Both the position numbers and the translations under genes were made by a program. Positions 19,600 through 28,406 of a stretch of DNA of 64,000 nucleotides are shown in pieces. The DNA comes from Sulfuritalea sp. (GTDB taxonomy: Bacteria > Pseudomonadota > Gammaproteobacteria > Burkholderiales > Rhodocyclaceae), in NCBI GenBank assembly GCA_030680805.1, contig JAUXUK010000070.1, forward strand, positions 1 through 64,000, in the 5' to 3' direction. Numbering within the stretch: position 1 is the stretch's first letter; every line of letters starts with the position of its first letter. Below the pieces are notes generated by a model, which was not told where the DNA came from, did no database searches, and was given only the letters and a program-made list of their open reading frames with translations.

Positions 19600-22500
19600 A
19601 TGCGAAGAGCGCTTGCTCTAGTGCTGTTGCTAAGCTTTTCGTCGCCAATCTGGGCCGGGGCGGAGGAGTCGTTCGTCAGAAAGAAGTTCGTCGAAGCGCG
19701 GGATCTCGCAGCCAGAAGCGGCAGTCTCGACGATCTGGGCATTCTGGGCTGGAGCCAGTACATGCTCGACGATTACGGTTCGGCCCTGATCAGCTTTCGC
19801 AAGCTCGAACGGAGCTGGCCCAATGATTTCGATGCGCTGCTGGGGCTGGCCTGGGTCCACACCAGGACCGGGAACCTCGCGGAGGCCGAGAAATACCTGA
19901 AGAGGGCGGAACTCGCCGCGGTGGCCTCGCAGCGGCCGCTGGTTCACGACCTCAAGGGATGGCTGGCGATGAAGAGGGGCGACTTCGCAGCCGCGACCCG
20001 GCATTTCGAGGAAGAGGAGAAGGACCCGGCCGCCGCCGGCAAGCCCGACGCGGCCTTAGGTCTGGGATGGCTGGCGTTCAATCGCGGTGATCTGGCAAAG
20101 GCCAGGCTGGAATTCGAGCGCGGCCTGAGCCGGGATGGAAAATGTTTTTATTGTCGCGACGGTCTCGGGCGTGTCGCAATGGCCAGAGGGGAACTGAAGG
20201 AAGCCCTCAGCCAGGTGCTGGCGGGGATCGAAGCGACCAGCGACAGCCCGGGGCTCAATGCCCTTCTCGCGTCGGTGCTGGTCGCCATCAACGATTCCAC
20301 GCTTGGCCGGCGGACCTACGAAACTCTTGTCGCCCGCCACCCCGGGGCAATCGCCTACCGGAACGGCTTGGGCAACGCGCTGCTCACGGAAGGCAGGGCT
20401 GCCGGCGCCGAGTCCGAGTTTCGCAAGGTGCTGGCGATCGATCCGAACAATCCGGCGGCACAGGCGGGAATCGCCTCCCTGCAGATTTTCAAGACCCGCA
20501 TTGTCAAGGACGGCTGGGAGGCCTACTTCCGTGGCCTGTACGAGAAGGCTCTGAGCCTGTTCGATGGCAAGCGCAAGGAGGCGGCGGCGATCAGGAATCC
20601 CTCGGCGGAGGACGGTCGCGGCTGGAGTCTGCTCGCGCTGGACAAGGCCGAGGAGGCACGCGATGCGTTTCGCGCGGCGATCGCCATGGACCCGCAATTC
20701 TTCTATTCGGCCAGCGGCCTCGCCAGCGCCGAGGGCCGGCTGCTGAGCAGCTACCACAAGGCCTGGAACCTGATCGATGCAGGGCGCTTCGATGAGGCTG
20801 TGGCAATGTTGGGCAGAGCCCGCGGCCAGACGCCGGCGGATCTGCAATGGCTGATCCAGGATGGACTGGCCTGGGTGTCGTTCTTCAGGAAGGACTACGC
20901 TGGCGCCGAGAAGCGGTTTGCGGTAGTCCTCGCAACGAACAAGGATGCTTATCTCTCGGAAATGGGGCTGGGCAGGATTGCACTGGAGCGCAAGGACTTC
21001 AGCGCAGCGATCCGGCACCTGTCGCGGTCCTTGCTGCTGAACCCCTACCAGTTGCTGGTTTCCTATACGATCCCCGCCGCGAAGCTGATCGACGCCGGCC
21101 AGTTCCGCGACGCCAGGGACATCCTGGCGCGGGGCGAGCGCATTTACCCGTATTCCGCCGACATCCACTATCTGCTGGCGCGAGCGCAGGCCGGGCTCAA
21201 CGAGGAGCGCGGCGCCGCTCAAAGTCTGGTCAGGGCCGCAGATCTGGCGCCGTTTTACATAGATCCCGTGTTCGACAAAATTACCCTTGGCGCGCAGGCG
21301 AAGCAGACGGCTCTGCTGTCGATCGGCTGGGCGCTCTACTATGCGGGAGGAGCGGCCGCAGCCGCGAAGCGATTCGAGCAATACGCCGCAGCGGGGGGCA
21401 GCGCGGTGGGCGGGCTGCTCGGGAGCGGCTGGTCGCAACTGGCGCTCAAGAACCTGCCGGGCGCAAGAAAGTCCTTCGAAGCCGCACTCAGGGCCGGCGA
21501 TACTGGCGATGCCCATGCCGGGATCGGCTGGACGCAGATGGGCGTCGAGCAGATCACGGAGGCCGAAAGAAGTTTCAAGACCGCGCTGAGGGCGCTGCCC
21601 AATCACGCATCCGCCCAGTCCGGCCTGGCGGCCATCCAGTTTCGCAAGACCATGCTCGTCAAGGAGGGCTGGGAAGCCTACTACAAGGGCGACTACAAGA
21701 AGGCTCTGGGCGCGTTCGAGGCGAAGCAGGATGCGGCCGCCAGCGCCAGGAACGCGGCGGCGGAGGACGGACGCGGGTGGACGTTGCTGGCGATGGGAAA
21801 TACCAAAGGCGCCGCCAGCGCCTTCGACAGGGCCTTGAAAATCGATACCGACTACTATTCGTCGCAAAGCGGACGCGTTGCCGCGCGCAGGGCCGAACTG
21901 GTCCTTTATCAGCAGGCTTGGGGCCATCTCGACGCGGGACAGTTCGAACAGGCGAGGACGAAGTTCGAGAATGCACGCAAGGAAGGCCCCGCCGAGTTTG
22001 CCTGGCTGGTCGACGATGGCCTGGCGTGGCTTGCCTTCTACAAGAAGGATTACGACGCAGCGGAGAGGGGTTTCCAGGCGGTCGTGGCGAACACGCCGGG
22101 CGCCTACCTTTCGCACAAGGGACTCGGTTATGTGGCGGTCGAGCGCAAGCAGTATCCCGCGGCGGCAAGATCGCTGGTGACGTCATATTCCCTTGCGCCC
22201 TATCAGGGCGTGACGTCCTACACCGTGCCCACCGTGAAGATGATCGACGGCAAGGCATACGCGCAGGCCAGAGAGGTGCTTAGTATCGGCGAGAAGGTCT
22301 ATCCCTATTCCTCCGACATCCAGTTCCTGCTGGCACGGGCGGCGCTCGGCCTGGGCGATGAGGACGCCGCGGCGCACAAGGCGGCCACCGCGGCGGCCTT
22401 GGCTCCCGCCTACATAGATCCGGCCTTCGATCGCCTGGGCCTGTCGCCCAGGGCGGCGCGCGCGGCGCTGCCCAGCCTGGCATGGGGATTGTATTTTGCC

Positions 22501-22968
22501 GGCGACAATGCCGGCGCCATCAAGCGCTTCGATGCGGCATTGAGGATGGGTGCCAGCGATCCGAACCTGTCCCGCGGCAAGGGCTTCGCCCTGTTCCGGC
22601 AGGGCAAGTATCGGGATGCCCTGCCGCTGCTCGAGGCCGCAATGAGACTGGAGCCCGAAAAGCTGTTGCCGATCGTCGAGGTCGTCCCGATTCCAGGGAC
22701 CAATCAGTCCTGGACTATTGAATACACCGCCGGCACAACCCTGGCCTGGGCGCATTATCGGCTCGGCGCGCATGCCAGGGCGGATGAACTCTTCGCCCTG
22801 GCCGTGACCGAAAATCCGGTTAACATCGATGCGCTGACCGGTCGCGGCTATGCGCGGCTTGCGCTGAAGGATGTCGACGGCGCTCAGACCTATTTTGATC
22901 GCGCGCTCAGGATTTCACCGCAGTATCCCGACGCGTTACGAGGATTGGCCGCGGCCAGGAAGCCATGA
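19600..22968 (+). CDS. exported giant TPR protein with internal duplication
   Basis: An approximately 1122-residue protein with a signal peptide (MRRALALVLLLSFSSPIWA) followed by TPR-type helical repeats throughout. A block starting near residue 306 (DGWEAYFRGLYEKAL) is repeated near residue 690 (EGWEAYYKGDYKKAL). Matching landmarks include AEDGRGWSLLAL/AEDGRGWTLLAM, IYPYSADIHYLLARA/VYPYSSDIQFLLARA and PFYIDPVFDK/PAYIDPAFDR, so a unit of about 350 residues was duplicated. The ATG at 19600 gives the best signal peptide; GTG 19561 and ATG 19579 are in-frame alternatives. The stop overlaps the PqqD-like start (ATGA). TPR arrays bind proteins, so a periplasmic scaffold role for the cluster is inferred. 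Confidence 0.85.
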   Translation: MRRALALVLLLSFSSPIWAGAEESFVRKKFVEARDLAARSGSLDDLGILGWSQYMLDDYGSALISFRKLERSWPNDFDALLGLAWVHTRTGNLAEAEKYLKRAELAAVASQRPLVHDLKGWLAMKRGDFAAATRHFEEEEKDPAAAGKPDAALGLGWLAFNRGDLAKARLEFERGLSRDGKCFYCRDGLGRVAMARGELKEALSQVLAGIEATSDSPGLNALLASVLVAINDSTLGRRTYETLVARHPGAIAYRNGLGNALLTEGRAAGAESEFRKVLAIDPNNPAAQAGIASLQIFKTRIVKDGWEAYFRGLYEKALSLFDGKRKEAAAIRNPSAEDGRGWSLLALDKAEEARDAFRAAIAMDPQFFYSASGLASAEGRLLSSYHKAWNLIDAGRFDEAVAMLGRARGQTPADLQWLIQDGLAWVSFFRKDYAGAEKRFAVVLATNKDAYLSEMGLGRIALERKDFSAAIRHLSRSLLLNPYQLLVSYTIPAAKLIDAGQFRDARDILARGERIYPYSADIHYLLARAQAGLNEERGAAQSLVRAADLAPFYIDPVFDKITLGAQAKQTALLSIGWALYYAGGAAAAAKRFEQYAAAGGSAVGGLLGSGWSQLALKNLPGARKSFEAALRAGDTGDAHAGIGWTQMGVEQITEAERSFKTALRALPNHASAQSGLAAIQFRKTMLVKEGWEAYYKGDYKKALGAFEAKQDAAASARNAAAEDGRGWTLLAMGNTKGAASAFDRALKIDTDYYSSQSGRVAARRAELVLYQQAWGHLDAGQFEQARTKFENARKEGPAEFAWLVDDGLAWLAFYKKDYDAAERGFQAVVANTPGAYLSHKGLGYVAVERKQYPAAARSLVTSYSLAPYQGVTSYTVPTVKMIDGKAYAQAREVLSIGEKVYPYSSDIQFLLARAALGLGDEDAAAHKAATAAALAPAYIDPAFDRLGLSPRAARAALPSLAWGLYFAGDNAGAIKRFDAALRMGASDPNLSRGKGFALFRQGKYRDALPLLEAAMRLEPEKLLPIVEVVPIPGTNQSWTIEYTAGTTLAWAHYRLGAHARADELFALAVTENPVNIDALTGRGYARLALKDVDGAQTYFDRALRISPQYPDALRGLAAARKP

Positions 22969-23240
22969 AGAATGCAAATTTGAAATTGCGGCCGCATGTC
23001 CGCCTCGAAACCGATGCGGAAGGTCGGGGCGGCATGATGCTGGATACCCAGTCCGGAACGATTTGCGCCTGCAACGAGTCCGCCTGGGTGACCCTGAAAG
23101 CGCTGAAACGCGGAAGCGATGCCGATGCATTGGCCAGGGGGCTGACCAAGGCGTTCGAGGTCGATCCGGATCTGGCCCGGAAGGACGTTCTGGCGCTGGT
23201 TGCCGAGTTGCAACTGATGGATTTGCTGGAGCAGGCATGA
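22965..23240 (+). CDS. PqqD-like small protein (RiPP recognition element fold)
   Basis: A 91-residue protein matching the PqqD family: LKLRPHVRLETD then GGMMLDTQSGTICACNESAW and a helical end (VLALVAELQLMDLL). PqqD proteins are winged-helix peptide chaperones that hold the leader of a ribosomal peptide for a modifying enzyme; similar proteins also occur in polysaccharide and kinase-linked clusters. It overlaps both neighbours by ATGA, so it is translationally coupled to the TPR gene and the ATP-grasp gene. No separate precursor peptide gene fits between the packed genes. See the findings for a possible leader-like segment in the decarboxylase. Confidence 0.8.
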   Translation: MKNANLKLRPHVRLETDAEGRGGMMLDTQSGTICACNESAWVTLKALKRGSDADALARGLTKAFEVDPDLARKDVLALVAELQLMDLLEQA

Positions 23241-25402
23241 CCACGACCGAAATCCATGTCGCGCTGACCGGCCTGTCCGGACTCGACAATCCGGAGCCCG
23301 GACTTGCCGTCGCCCGTGCGTTGCGCAGCGGCTGGCGGGGGCCGCTGCGGCTCGACGGCCTCGTCTACGATGCATTATCCACCGGCGGCTGGACGCCGGG
23401 CGTTGCCGACTGCCTGCACCTGATTCCGCCGATAGCCCAGGGCGACGATGCGGTCTTGCAGCGCCTCCTGACCCTTCATCAGCGGCACCGGTTCGATGTC
23501 CTCATCCCATGCCTCGACCTTGAGGTGCCGGTCATCTCGCGCTTGTCGAGTCGCCTGGCCCGCGCCGGAATCCGCACGCTGCTGCCCGAGGCCGGGGATG
23601 TGCAGGCGATCAGCAAAGTCAACCTGAGTGCGTTTTGCTATGCCAACGACGTGGTCACGCCACGCACGGTGCATGTGCGCGATTTGTCCACCGTGCCCTT
23701 GCATGCCGACAGCTTCGGCTACCCGCTCTGGGTCAAGGGAACGGTGGCGGGCGCGAGAAAGGTCTACAACCGGGAGCAGGCCGTATTCGAGGCGGAAATC
23801 CTGGCGGCCAAGTGGGGTGGCGGGGTGCTGCTGCAGGAGACGATCGAGGGCAGCGAACACATGGTCGCCGCCGTCGTACGGAGTGATGGCAGCTGCCTCT
23901 CGATGATTTCGGCGCGCAAGCTGGGCACCAATCTGCGTGGCAAAAGCGTGATCGGCGGCGTCATCGACGATCCCGTGCTGAAGCGCATCGCCTCACGTCT
24001 GGTGAGCAAGCTTCACTGGCGGGGACCGCTCGAGCTTGAATTCGTTCGTGCGGCCAGCGGCGGACAGTTCTACCTGATCGAGATCAACTGCCGCTTTCCG
24101 GCGTGGGTGCTTCTGAGCGAATTCGCCCGCGCCAACATGCCTGTTGCGCTGGTGAAGGAAATGCTGTCGCCGGGGACGGCTGTGCGCGGCAGGGTGCGAG
24201 TCGGCTCGATGTATGCAAGGGATGTGCAGGAGATGGCGGTTCCGATCGCCGCCGTTCGCGAACTCAAGCGTTCGGGGAGCGCGCCGGTGCCGGCGGTCAG
24301 GGCGCTGCGCAGGCGGCGGGGCGATCTGACGGTCGCCGTCACGGGAATCTCGGCCTTTGAGTTGACGCAGCCCGGCCTCGGCGTCGCGCGCTGCCTCAGG
24401 GCTGCGCCGGAAGTGGGGCGTTTGCTCGGGCTTGCCTACGCGCCCAACGATACCGGCCTGTTTCGTTCCGAGCTTTTCGACAGGTGCTGCCGCATCGGCT
24501 TCGAGCACGATGAGGCAAAGAAGGGCCAAGGCGACGCAGCGCTTTTTGATCGGCTCGTCGCCATCAGGAAAAAGAACGGCCTGGACGTCGTGATTCCCAA
24601 TCTCGATTTCGAGATCGGCCGCTATCAGCGCATCGCCCCCGAACTTGAACGAATCGGAATCAGGACCTTGTTGCCCGGCGTCGCCGCGCGGCGGAAATTG
24701 GGCAAGCAGGGTCTTGCCGAACTTATCGGGCGACATCAATGGAGCGGATTCGAATACCCGGAAACGATGCTGGTCAAGAGTCGCTCCGATCTGGTGCGCG
24801 CCTGGGAACGTTTCGGCAATCCGCTGATACTCAAGGGGCTGGTGGCCGGAGCTGTCCGCCTGTTTTCACTCAAGCAGGCGCTGATGGCCTGGATGCGATT
24901 CAAGGCTGAGGGCGAAGCTCAGGTGCTTGCCCAGCCTTCGGTGTTTGGCGAGGAGTTCGGCGTAGGTGTCGTCTGCGACCGCAATGGGCGCCTGATCGAT
25001 GCGATGGCCCTGAAAAAGCTGGTGATGTGCGAACGGGGCAAGACTTGGGGAGCGACCCCGGTGCCGCTGTTGCAGGCCGTCGCGGATCTGGCCGAGATGC
25101 TGAGGAAGGTTGCCTGGGTCGGCCCGGCGGACGTCGAGTTCATTCGCGACTCGGTGACGGAAAAGCTTGAGCTGATAGAAATCAATCCGCGTTTCCCCGG
25201 CTGGATAGGGTTTTCCGGCCTGACGGGATCCAATTTGCCACGCCAGCTTGTGCTGGCGGCAATGGACCGCCAGCCCGTGCCGGCTGGCGGCGACAAGGCC
25301 CTCACCCAGGGGGCCATTTTCATGAGGACCGTGGAGGAGATTCCGGCGGCAGCCTCCACCATGGCGGCCTTCGTCAATCGGGGCGAGATTGCATATGACT
25401 AA
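23237..25402 (+). CDS. tandem (CarB-like) ATP-grasp enzyme
   Basis: A 721-residue protein made of two similar ATP-grasp halves (about 1-345 and 365-710). Each half has a Rossmann-like start (VALTGLSG and VAVTGISA with PGLAVAR/PGLGVAR), an ATP-binding lysine (WVKGTVAG near 166, ILKGLVAG near 531) and a metal-binding end (EINCRFPAW near 282, EINPRFPGW near 648). Two active-looking halves in one chain recall the carbamoyl phosphate synthetase large subunit, although this protein is shorter and not CarB. ATP-grasp enzymes join a carboxylate to an amine or other nucleophile through an acyl phosphate. The start is fixed by the ATGA overlap at 23237; an open frame upstream is not part of it. The substrate is unknown. 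Confidence 0.85.
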   Translation: MTTTEIHVALTGLSGLDNPEPGLAVARALRSGWRGPLRLDGLVYDALSTGGWTPGVADCLHLIPPIAQGDDAVLQRLLTLHQRHRFDVLIPCLDLEVPVISRLSSRLARAGIRTLLPEAGDVQAISKVNLSAFCYANDVVTPRTVHVRDLSTVPLHADSFGYPLWVKGTVAGARKVYNREQAVFEAEILAAKWGGGVLLQETIEGSEHMVAAVVRSDGSCLSMISARKLGTNLRGKSVIGGVIDDPVLKRIASRLVSKLHWRGPLELEFVRAASGGQFYLIEINCRFPAWVLLSEFARANMPVALVKEMLSPGTAVRGRVRVGSMYARDVQEMAVPIAAVRELKRSGSAPVPAVRALRRRRGDLTVAVTGISAFELTQPGLGVARCLRAAPEVGRLLGLAYAPNDTGLFRSELFDRCCRIGFEHDEAKKGQGDAALFDRLVAIRKKNGLDVVIPNLDFEIGRYQRIAPELERIGIRTLLPGVAARRKLGKQGLAELIGRHQWSGFEYPETMLVKSRSDLVRAWERFGNPLILKGLVAGAVRLFSLKQALMAWMRFKAEGEAQVLAQPSVFGEEFGVGVVCDRNGRLIDAMALKKLVMCERGKTWGATPVPLLQAVADLAEMLRKVAWVGPADVEFIRDSVTEKLELIEINPRFPGWIGFSGLTGSNLPRQLVLAAMDRQPVPAGGDKALTQGAIFMRTVEEIPAAASTMAAFVNRGEIAYD

Positions 25403-26780
25403 GCGGATTCCCTATACGGCACCCAGGCTCGAACTGATCACGCCGCGCAGCATGCAGAAGCATCGCACCGTCGACATCAGTTCCGCGGATTCCCCGCTGG
25501 ATGACATTGGCGATGTCAAGGCGCTGTTGCGCGAGTTCGGTTCGCCTCTTTTCATCCTGTCGGAAAAGACGCTGCGCGCGCAGTACCGTGCCTTTCGCGA
25601 CAGCTTCACCGCGCCCGGAATCGACACCGTGGTCGCTTACTCGTACAAGACCAATTATCTTCCCGCGGTTTGTTCAATCCTGCATCAGGAGGGGGCTTGG
25701 GCGGAGGTGGTGTCGGGCATGGAATACGATCTGGCGCGCGCGCTGGGCGTTCCCGGAACCAGGATAATCTTCAACGGGCCATACAAAAGACCGGAAGAGC
25801 TGGCGCGCGCCATCAAGGAAGAGGCGCTGATCAATGTCGATAGCTTCGATGAGCTGGACCTGCTGGTATCGGTCGCGGAAAATCTTGGAATCGCCGCGCG
25901 CACCGGATTGCGCATCAACTTTCAGCATGGCCGGCAGTCGTGGACCAAGTTTGGCGTGAACGCTGACAATGGCGAAGCGCAGGAAGCCTTGCACAGGATA
26001 AAAAGGGCTGGGAAATTGCTGCGCTTCGAGGCCCTGCACAACCATTCCGGAACCTTTCAGACCAATCCGGAAATCTATTCGCGCGCGGCGCAGGTCTTGA
26101 TCGGTGTCGCCAGGTCGGCCAGGGCCCTTGGCCTGGCTCCGGCCATTGCCGACTTCGGCGGCGGCTACCCCTCGAACAATCGCCTGAAACCGACGTTCGA
26201 TGTTGCCGGAGGTTCAGGGTCGAGCGGACAGTTCCTGGCGCCTTTTGCCGAAGCGATCATCGGGCCGTTGAGCAAGGCCCGCAAGGCATTTGGCGCGCGG
26301 CCGACGCTGGTGCTGGAACCGGGTCGTGCGCTGGTGGATACCGCGTTTCGGCTGGCCTGCACCGTGGTGGCGCGCAAGAACATCGCCGGGCAGGGCGAGG
26401 CGGTGATCGTGGACGCCGGCGTGAATCTTGTTCCGACCGCCTACTGGTATGATCATGGCATCAATGCGGCATCGGGCGGCGATGCGCAGGGGAAGGCCGG
26501 AGCGAAGCCGGTCGCGGTGTTCGGTCCCTTGTGCATGCAGGTCGATGTGCTGCGCGAACGGGCCGTCCTGCCGAGCATGGCGCTGGGCTCGCCGCTGATG
26601 ATCTCGAACGTCGGCGCCTACTGCATCACCCAGTCGATGCAGTTCATCCAGCCGCGCCCCGCTGTTGTGATGGTCGGTCCTCACGGGGTGGAGGAGATCA
26701 GGCGGCGCGAGACGCGCAGCGACATTTTCAACATGGACAGGGTTCCGGCTCGACTGAAGTCCAAGGGAGCGAAGTTCTGA
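25395..26780 (+). CDS. fold-III PLP-dependent decarboxylase (LysA/ornithine decarboxylase type)
   Basis: A 461-residue enzyme with the alanine-racemase-fold barrel and C-terminal beta domain of diaminopimelate/ornithine decarboxylases. The PLP lysine is K85 in AYSYKTNY, HNHSGT lies near 215, then DFGGGYPS, and EPGRALVD. The usual C-terminal CExxD motif reads CMQVD, so substrate selection may differ from classical LysA. An N-terminal extension of about 45 residues precedes the barrel and contains YTAPRL (Y7-x-x-P10-x-L12). The ATG at 25395 overlaps the ATP-grasp gene by 8 bases. The family removes CO2 from a basic amino acid; the actual substrate here is unknown. Confidence 0.87.
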   Translation: MTKRIPYTAPRLELITPRSMQKHRTVDISSADSPLDDIGDVKALLREFGSPLFILSEKTLRAQYRAFRDSFTAPGIDTVVAYSYKTNYLPAVCSILHQEGAWAEVVSGMEYDLARALGVPGTRIIFNGPYKRPEELARAIKEEALINVDSFDELDLLVSVAENLGIAARTGLRINFQHGRQSWTKFGVNADNGEAQEALHRIKRAGKLLRFEALHNHSGTFQTNPEIYSRAAQVLIGVARSARALGLAPAIADFGGGYPSNNRLKPTFDVAGGSGSSGQFLAPFAEAIIGPLSKARKAFGARPTLVLEPGRALVDTAFRLACTVVARKNIAGQGEAVIVDAGVNLVPTAYWYDHGINAASGGDAQGKAGAKPVAVFGPLCMQVDVLRERAVLPSMALGSPLMISNVGAYCITQSMQFIQPRPAVVMVGPHGVEEIRRRETRSDIFNMDRVPARLKSKGAKF

Positions 26781-26783
26781 TTC

Positions 26784-28406
26784 ATGGCAATAGTGACAAA
26801 ACGTTTGTTGCAGGACGCCGGTCAGGCTTGGCTCAAGGGATTTGCGCACGTCGCGTTTCTCGACCGACCGGTACATGGCGTGCTGGTCATTGTTGCGATT
26901 GCCGCGGTGGCGCCATGGAGCGTTGCGGCGGCCGCATTCTGCGCCACTCTGGCGATTGTGCTGGGCAGGGTCGTGTTTTCCCAGAGCGAATGGGAGTGGA
27001 AGGAAGGCCTCGGCGCCTACGACTGCGTGCTGCTGGGCATCGCCTGGGGCGGCGCATTCGGCCAGGGACCGCACATGGCCTTTCTGCTGTCCGTGGCGGC
27101 GCTGGGCTGCCTGGCCATGCGCGGCCCCATCGCGGCTCGTTTCAACGGTCTGGGATTGCCGTCGCTCGCACTTCCCGGGCTGGTCAGCATATGGCTTTCA
27201 ATCGGTGTGTTTGCGGCACTGGGGGCCGATTTCTGGCTTGTTCCGCCGGGTAATCCCTTCGGCCCGTCGGGTCCGGCAATCGCGATTATTGTCGTGGCCC
27301 TTGCCTTGTTTCTGAAGGACGTTCGGGCTGCCGCCGCCGCTGCGCTGACTGCCGCCCTGACTGCCGTCGTGCATGTTCTTGTCGGCGGCGATCCCCTCTC
27401 GATCAGGGGAGCAGGCCTGTGGGCCTTTACGGTAGTGCCGGCGATGTTCGCGCTTTCCGCGGTCTTTCTCAAGGGATTTCGCCTGGGCTGGAAGGCTGGT
27501 GCGATGGCGGCGCTGCTGTCCGCCGCCATCTGGCTGCTCTGGCTTCGCCTGCCATTGCTGGAGGACGTTCCGCCGCTGATGGGACCTCTGTTTCTGGGCA
27601 TATGGGGCGCGCTGATTCTCACGCTGGGACAGGACCGGCGGCTATGCCTTGACCCGGGGGTGCAACACGCGGCCCGCGTTCTGGCCGAAGCCAGGGGCAC
27701 GGGGACTACCCTTGCCCTGACCGGCGCCGGCATCAGCACCGCATCCGGAATTCCCGATTACACCGAGGGGCATTGGTTGTCGCCCGGCATTCCGGTATCG
27801 AGCTACAGCTATGGCGCGTTTCTGGCCGATGCGGAATCCCGTGCGCTTTATTGGGATGCCTGCGCCCGGTTTCGCGATGTCGCCGTCAGCGCAAAGCCGA
27901 ACGGCGGCCACATCGCCCTCGCGGGCCTGGAGGAGGCAGGCTACATCCTCGCCACCATCACCCAGAATGTTGACGGGCTACACCAGACGGCGGGCAGCCA
28001 ACAGGTTGGCGAACTGCACGGAACAATCTTTTCGGTTCGTTGTCTGGCTTGCGACCATATAGAGGAATGGCCAGCCGACGCTTTCTGGAAGTACGCCAGC
28101 CCCTGCTGCCGGCTTTGCGGCGGGCTGTTGAAGCCGGCGGTGATCGCATTTGGCGAAAGTATCCGGCTGGCGACCTGGCACGATGCGGCGGAAAAGGCCG
28201 GGCAGTGCGGAGCCCTGCTGGTGGTGGGGTCCCAGCTTGCCGTCTCCTCCGCCAGTGCCTTGCTTGCCGCTGCTCGCGCCCGCGGAGTGCCGTGCGTATT
28301 CGTTACCCTCGGACCGCTTGCCGTACCGATCTTTCCGGGCGACACCGTGATCAATTCTGCGGCGGAAAGCGTCCTGCCCGCCATGGCCCGGTTGCTCGAA
28401 GCATGA
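26784..28406 (+). CDS. fusion: urea-transporter-like membrane domain + Sir2 zinc sirtuin
   Basis: A 540-residue protein with two unrelated parts. Residues 1 to about 290 are a multi-pass membrane domain with UT-family traits: a DRPVHGVLVI start and GLGAYDCVLLGIA, like the GLYGYNGVLVGLA repeat of urea channels, echoed by GLWAFTVVPAMFAL in the second half. Residues about 300-540 form a sirtuin: TGAGISTASGIPDY (NAD binding), TQNVDGLH (393-400), catalytic H412 in GELHGT, zinc cysteines C420, C423, C442 (or C441) and C445, and KPAVIAFGE. Sirtuins use NAD+ to remove acyl groups from lysine. The sirtuin part should face the cytoplasm. It overlaps the NadE-like gene by ATGA. The UT assignment is divergent and less certain than the sirtuin. 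Confidence 0.85.
   Translation: MAIVTKRLLQDAGQAWLKGFAHVAFLDRPVHGVLVIVAIAAVAPWSVAAAAFCATLAIVLGRVVFSQSEWEWKEGLGAYDCVLLGIAWGGAFGQGPHMAFLLSVAALGCLAMRGPIAARFNGLGLPSLALPGLVSIWLSIGVFAALGADFWLVPPGNPFGPSGPAIAIIVVALALFLKDVRAAAAAALTAALTAVVHVLVGGDPLSIRGAGLWAFTVVPAMFALSAVFLKGFRLGWKAGAMAALLSAAIWLLWLRLPLLEDVPPLMGPLFLGIWGALILTLGQDRRLCLDPGVQHAARVLAEARGTGTTLALTGAGISTASGIPDYTEGHWLSPGIPVSSYSYGAFLADAESRALYWDACARFRDVAVSAKPNGGHIALAGLEEAGYILATITQNVDGLHQTAGSQQVGELHGTIFSVRCLACDHIEEWPADAFWKYASPCCRLCGGLLKPAVIAFGESIRLATWHDAAEKAGQCGALLVVGSQLAVSSASALLAAARARGVPCVFVTLGPLAVPIFPGDTVINSAAESVLPAMARLLEA

Noticed and set aside
20142-20795. An in-strand alternative frame of 217 codons inside the TPR gene
   Set aside because: It is an Arg/Gly-rich overlapping frame with no start signal; the TPR frame explains the region.
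20056-22116. A 686-codon open frame antisense to the TPR gene
   Set aside because: Its apparent repeats mirror the duplication of the TPR gene; no independent protein features are seen.
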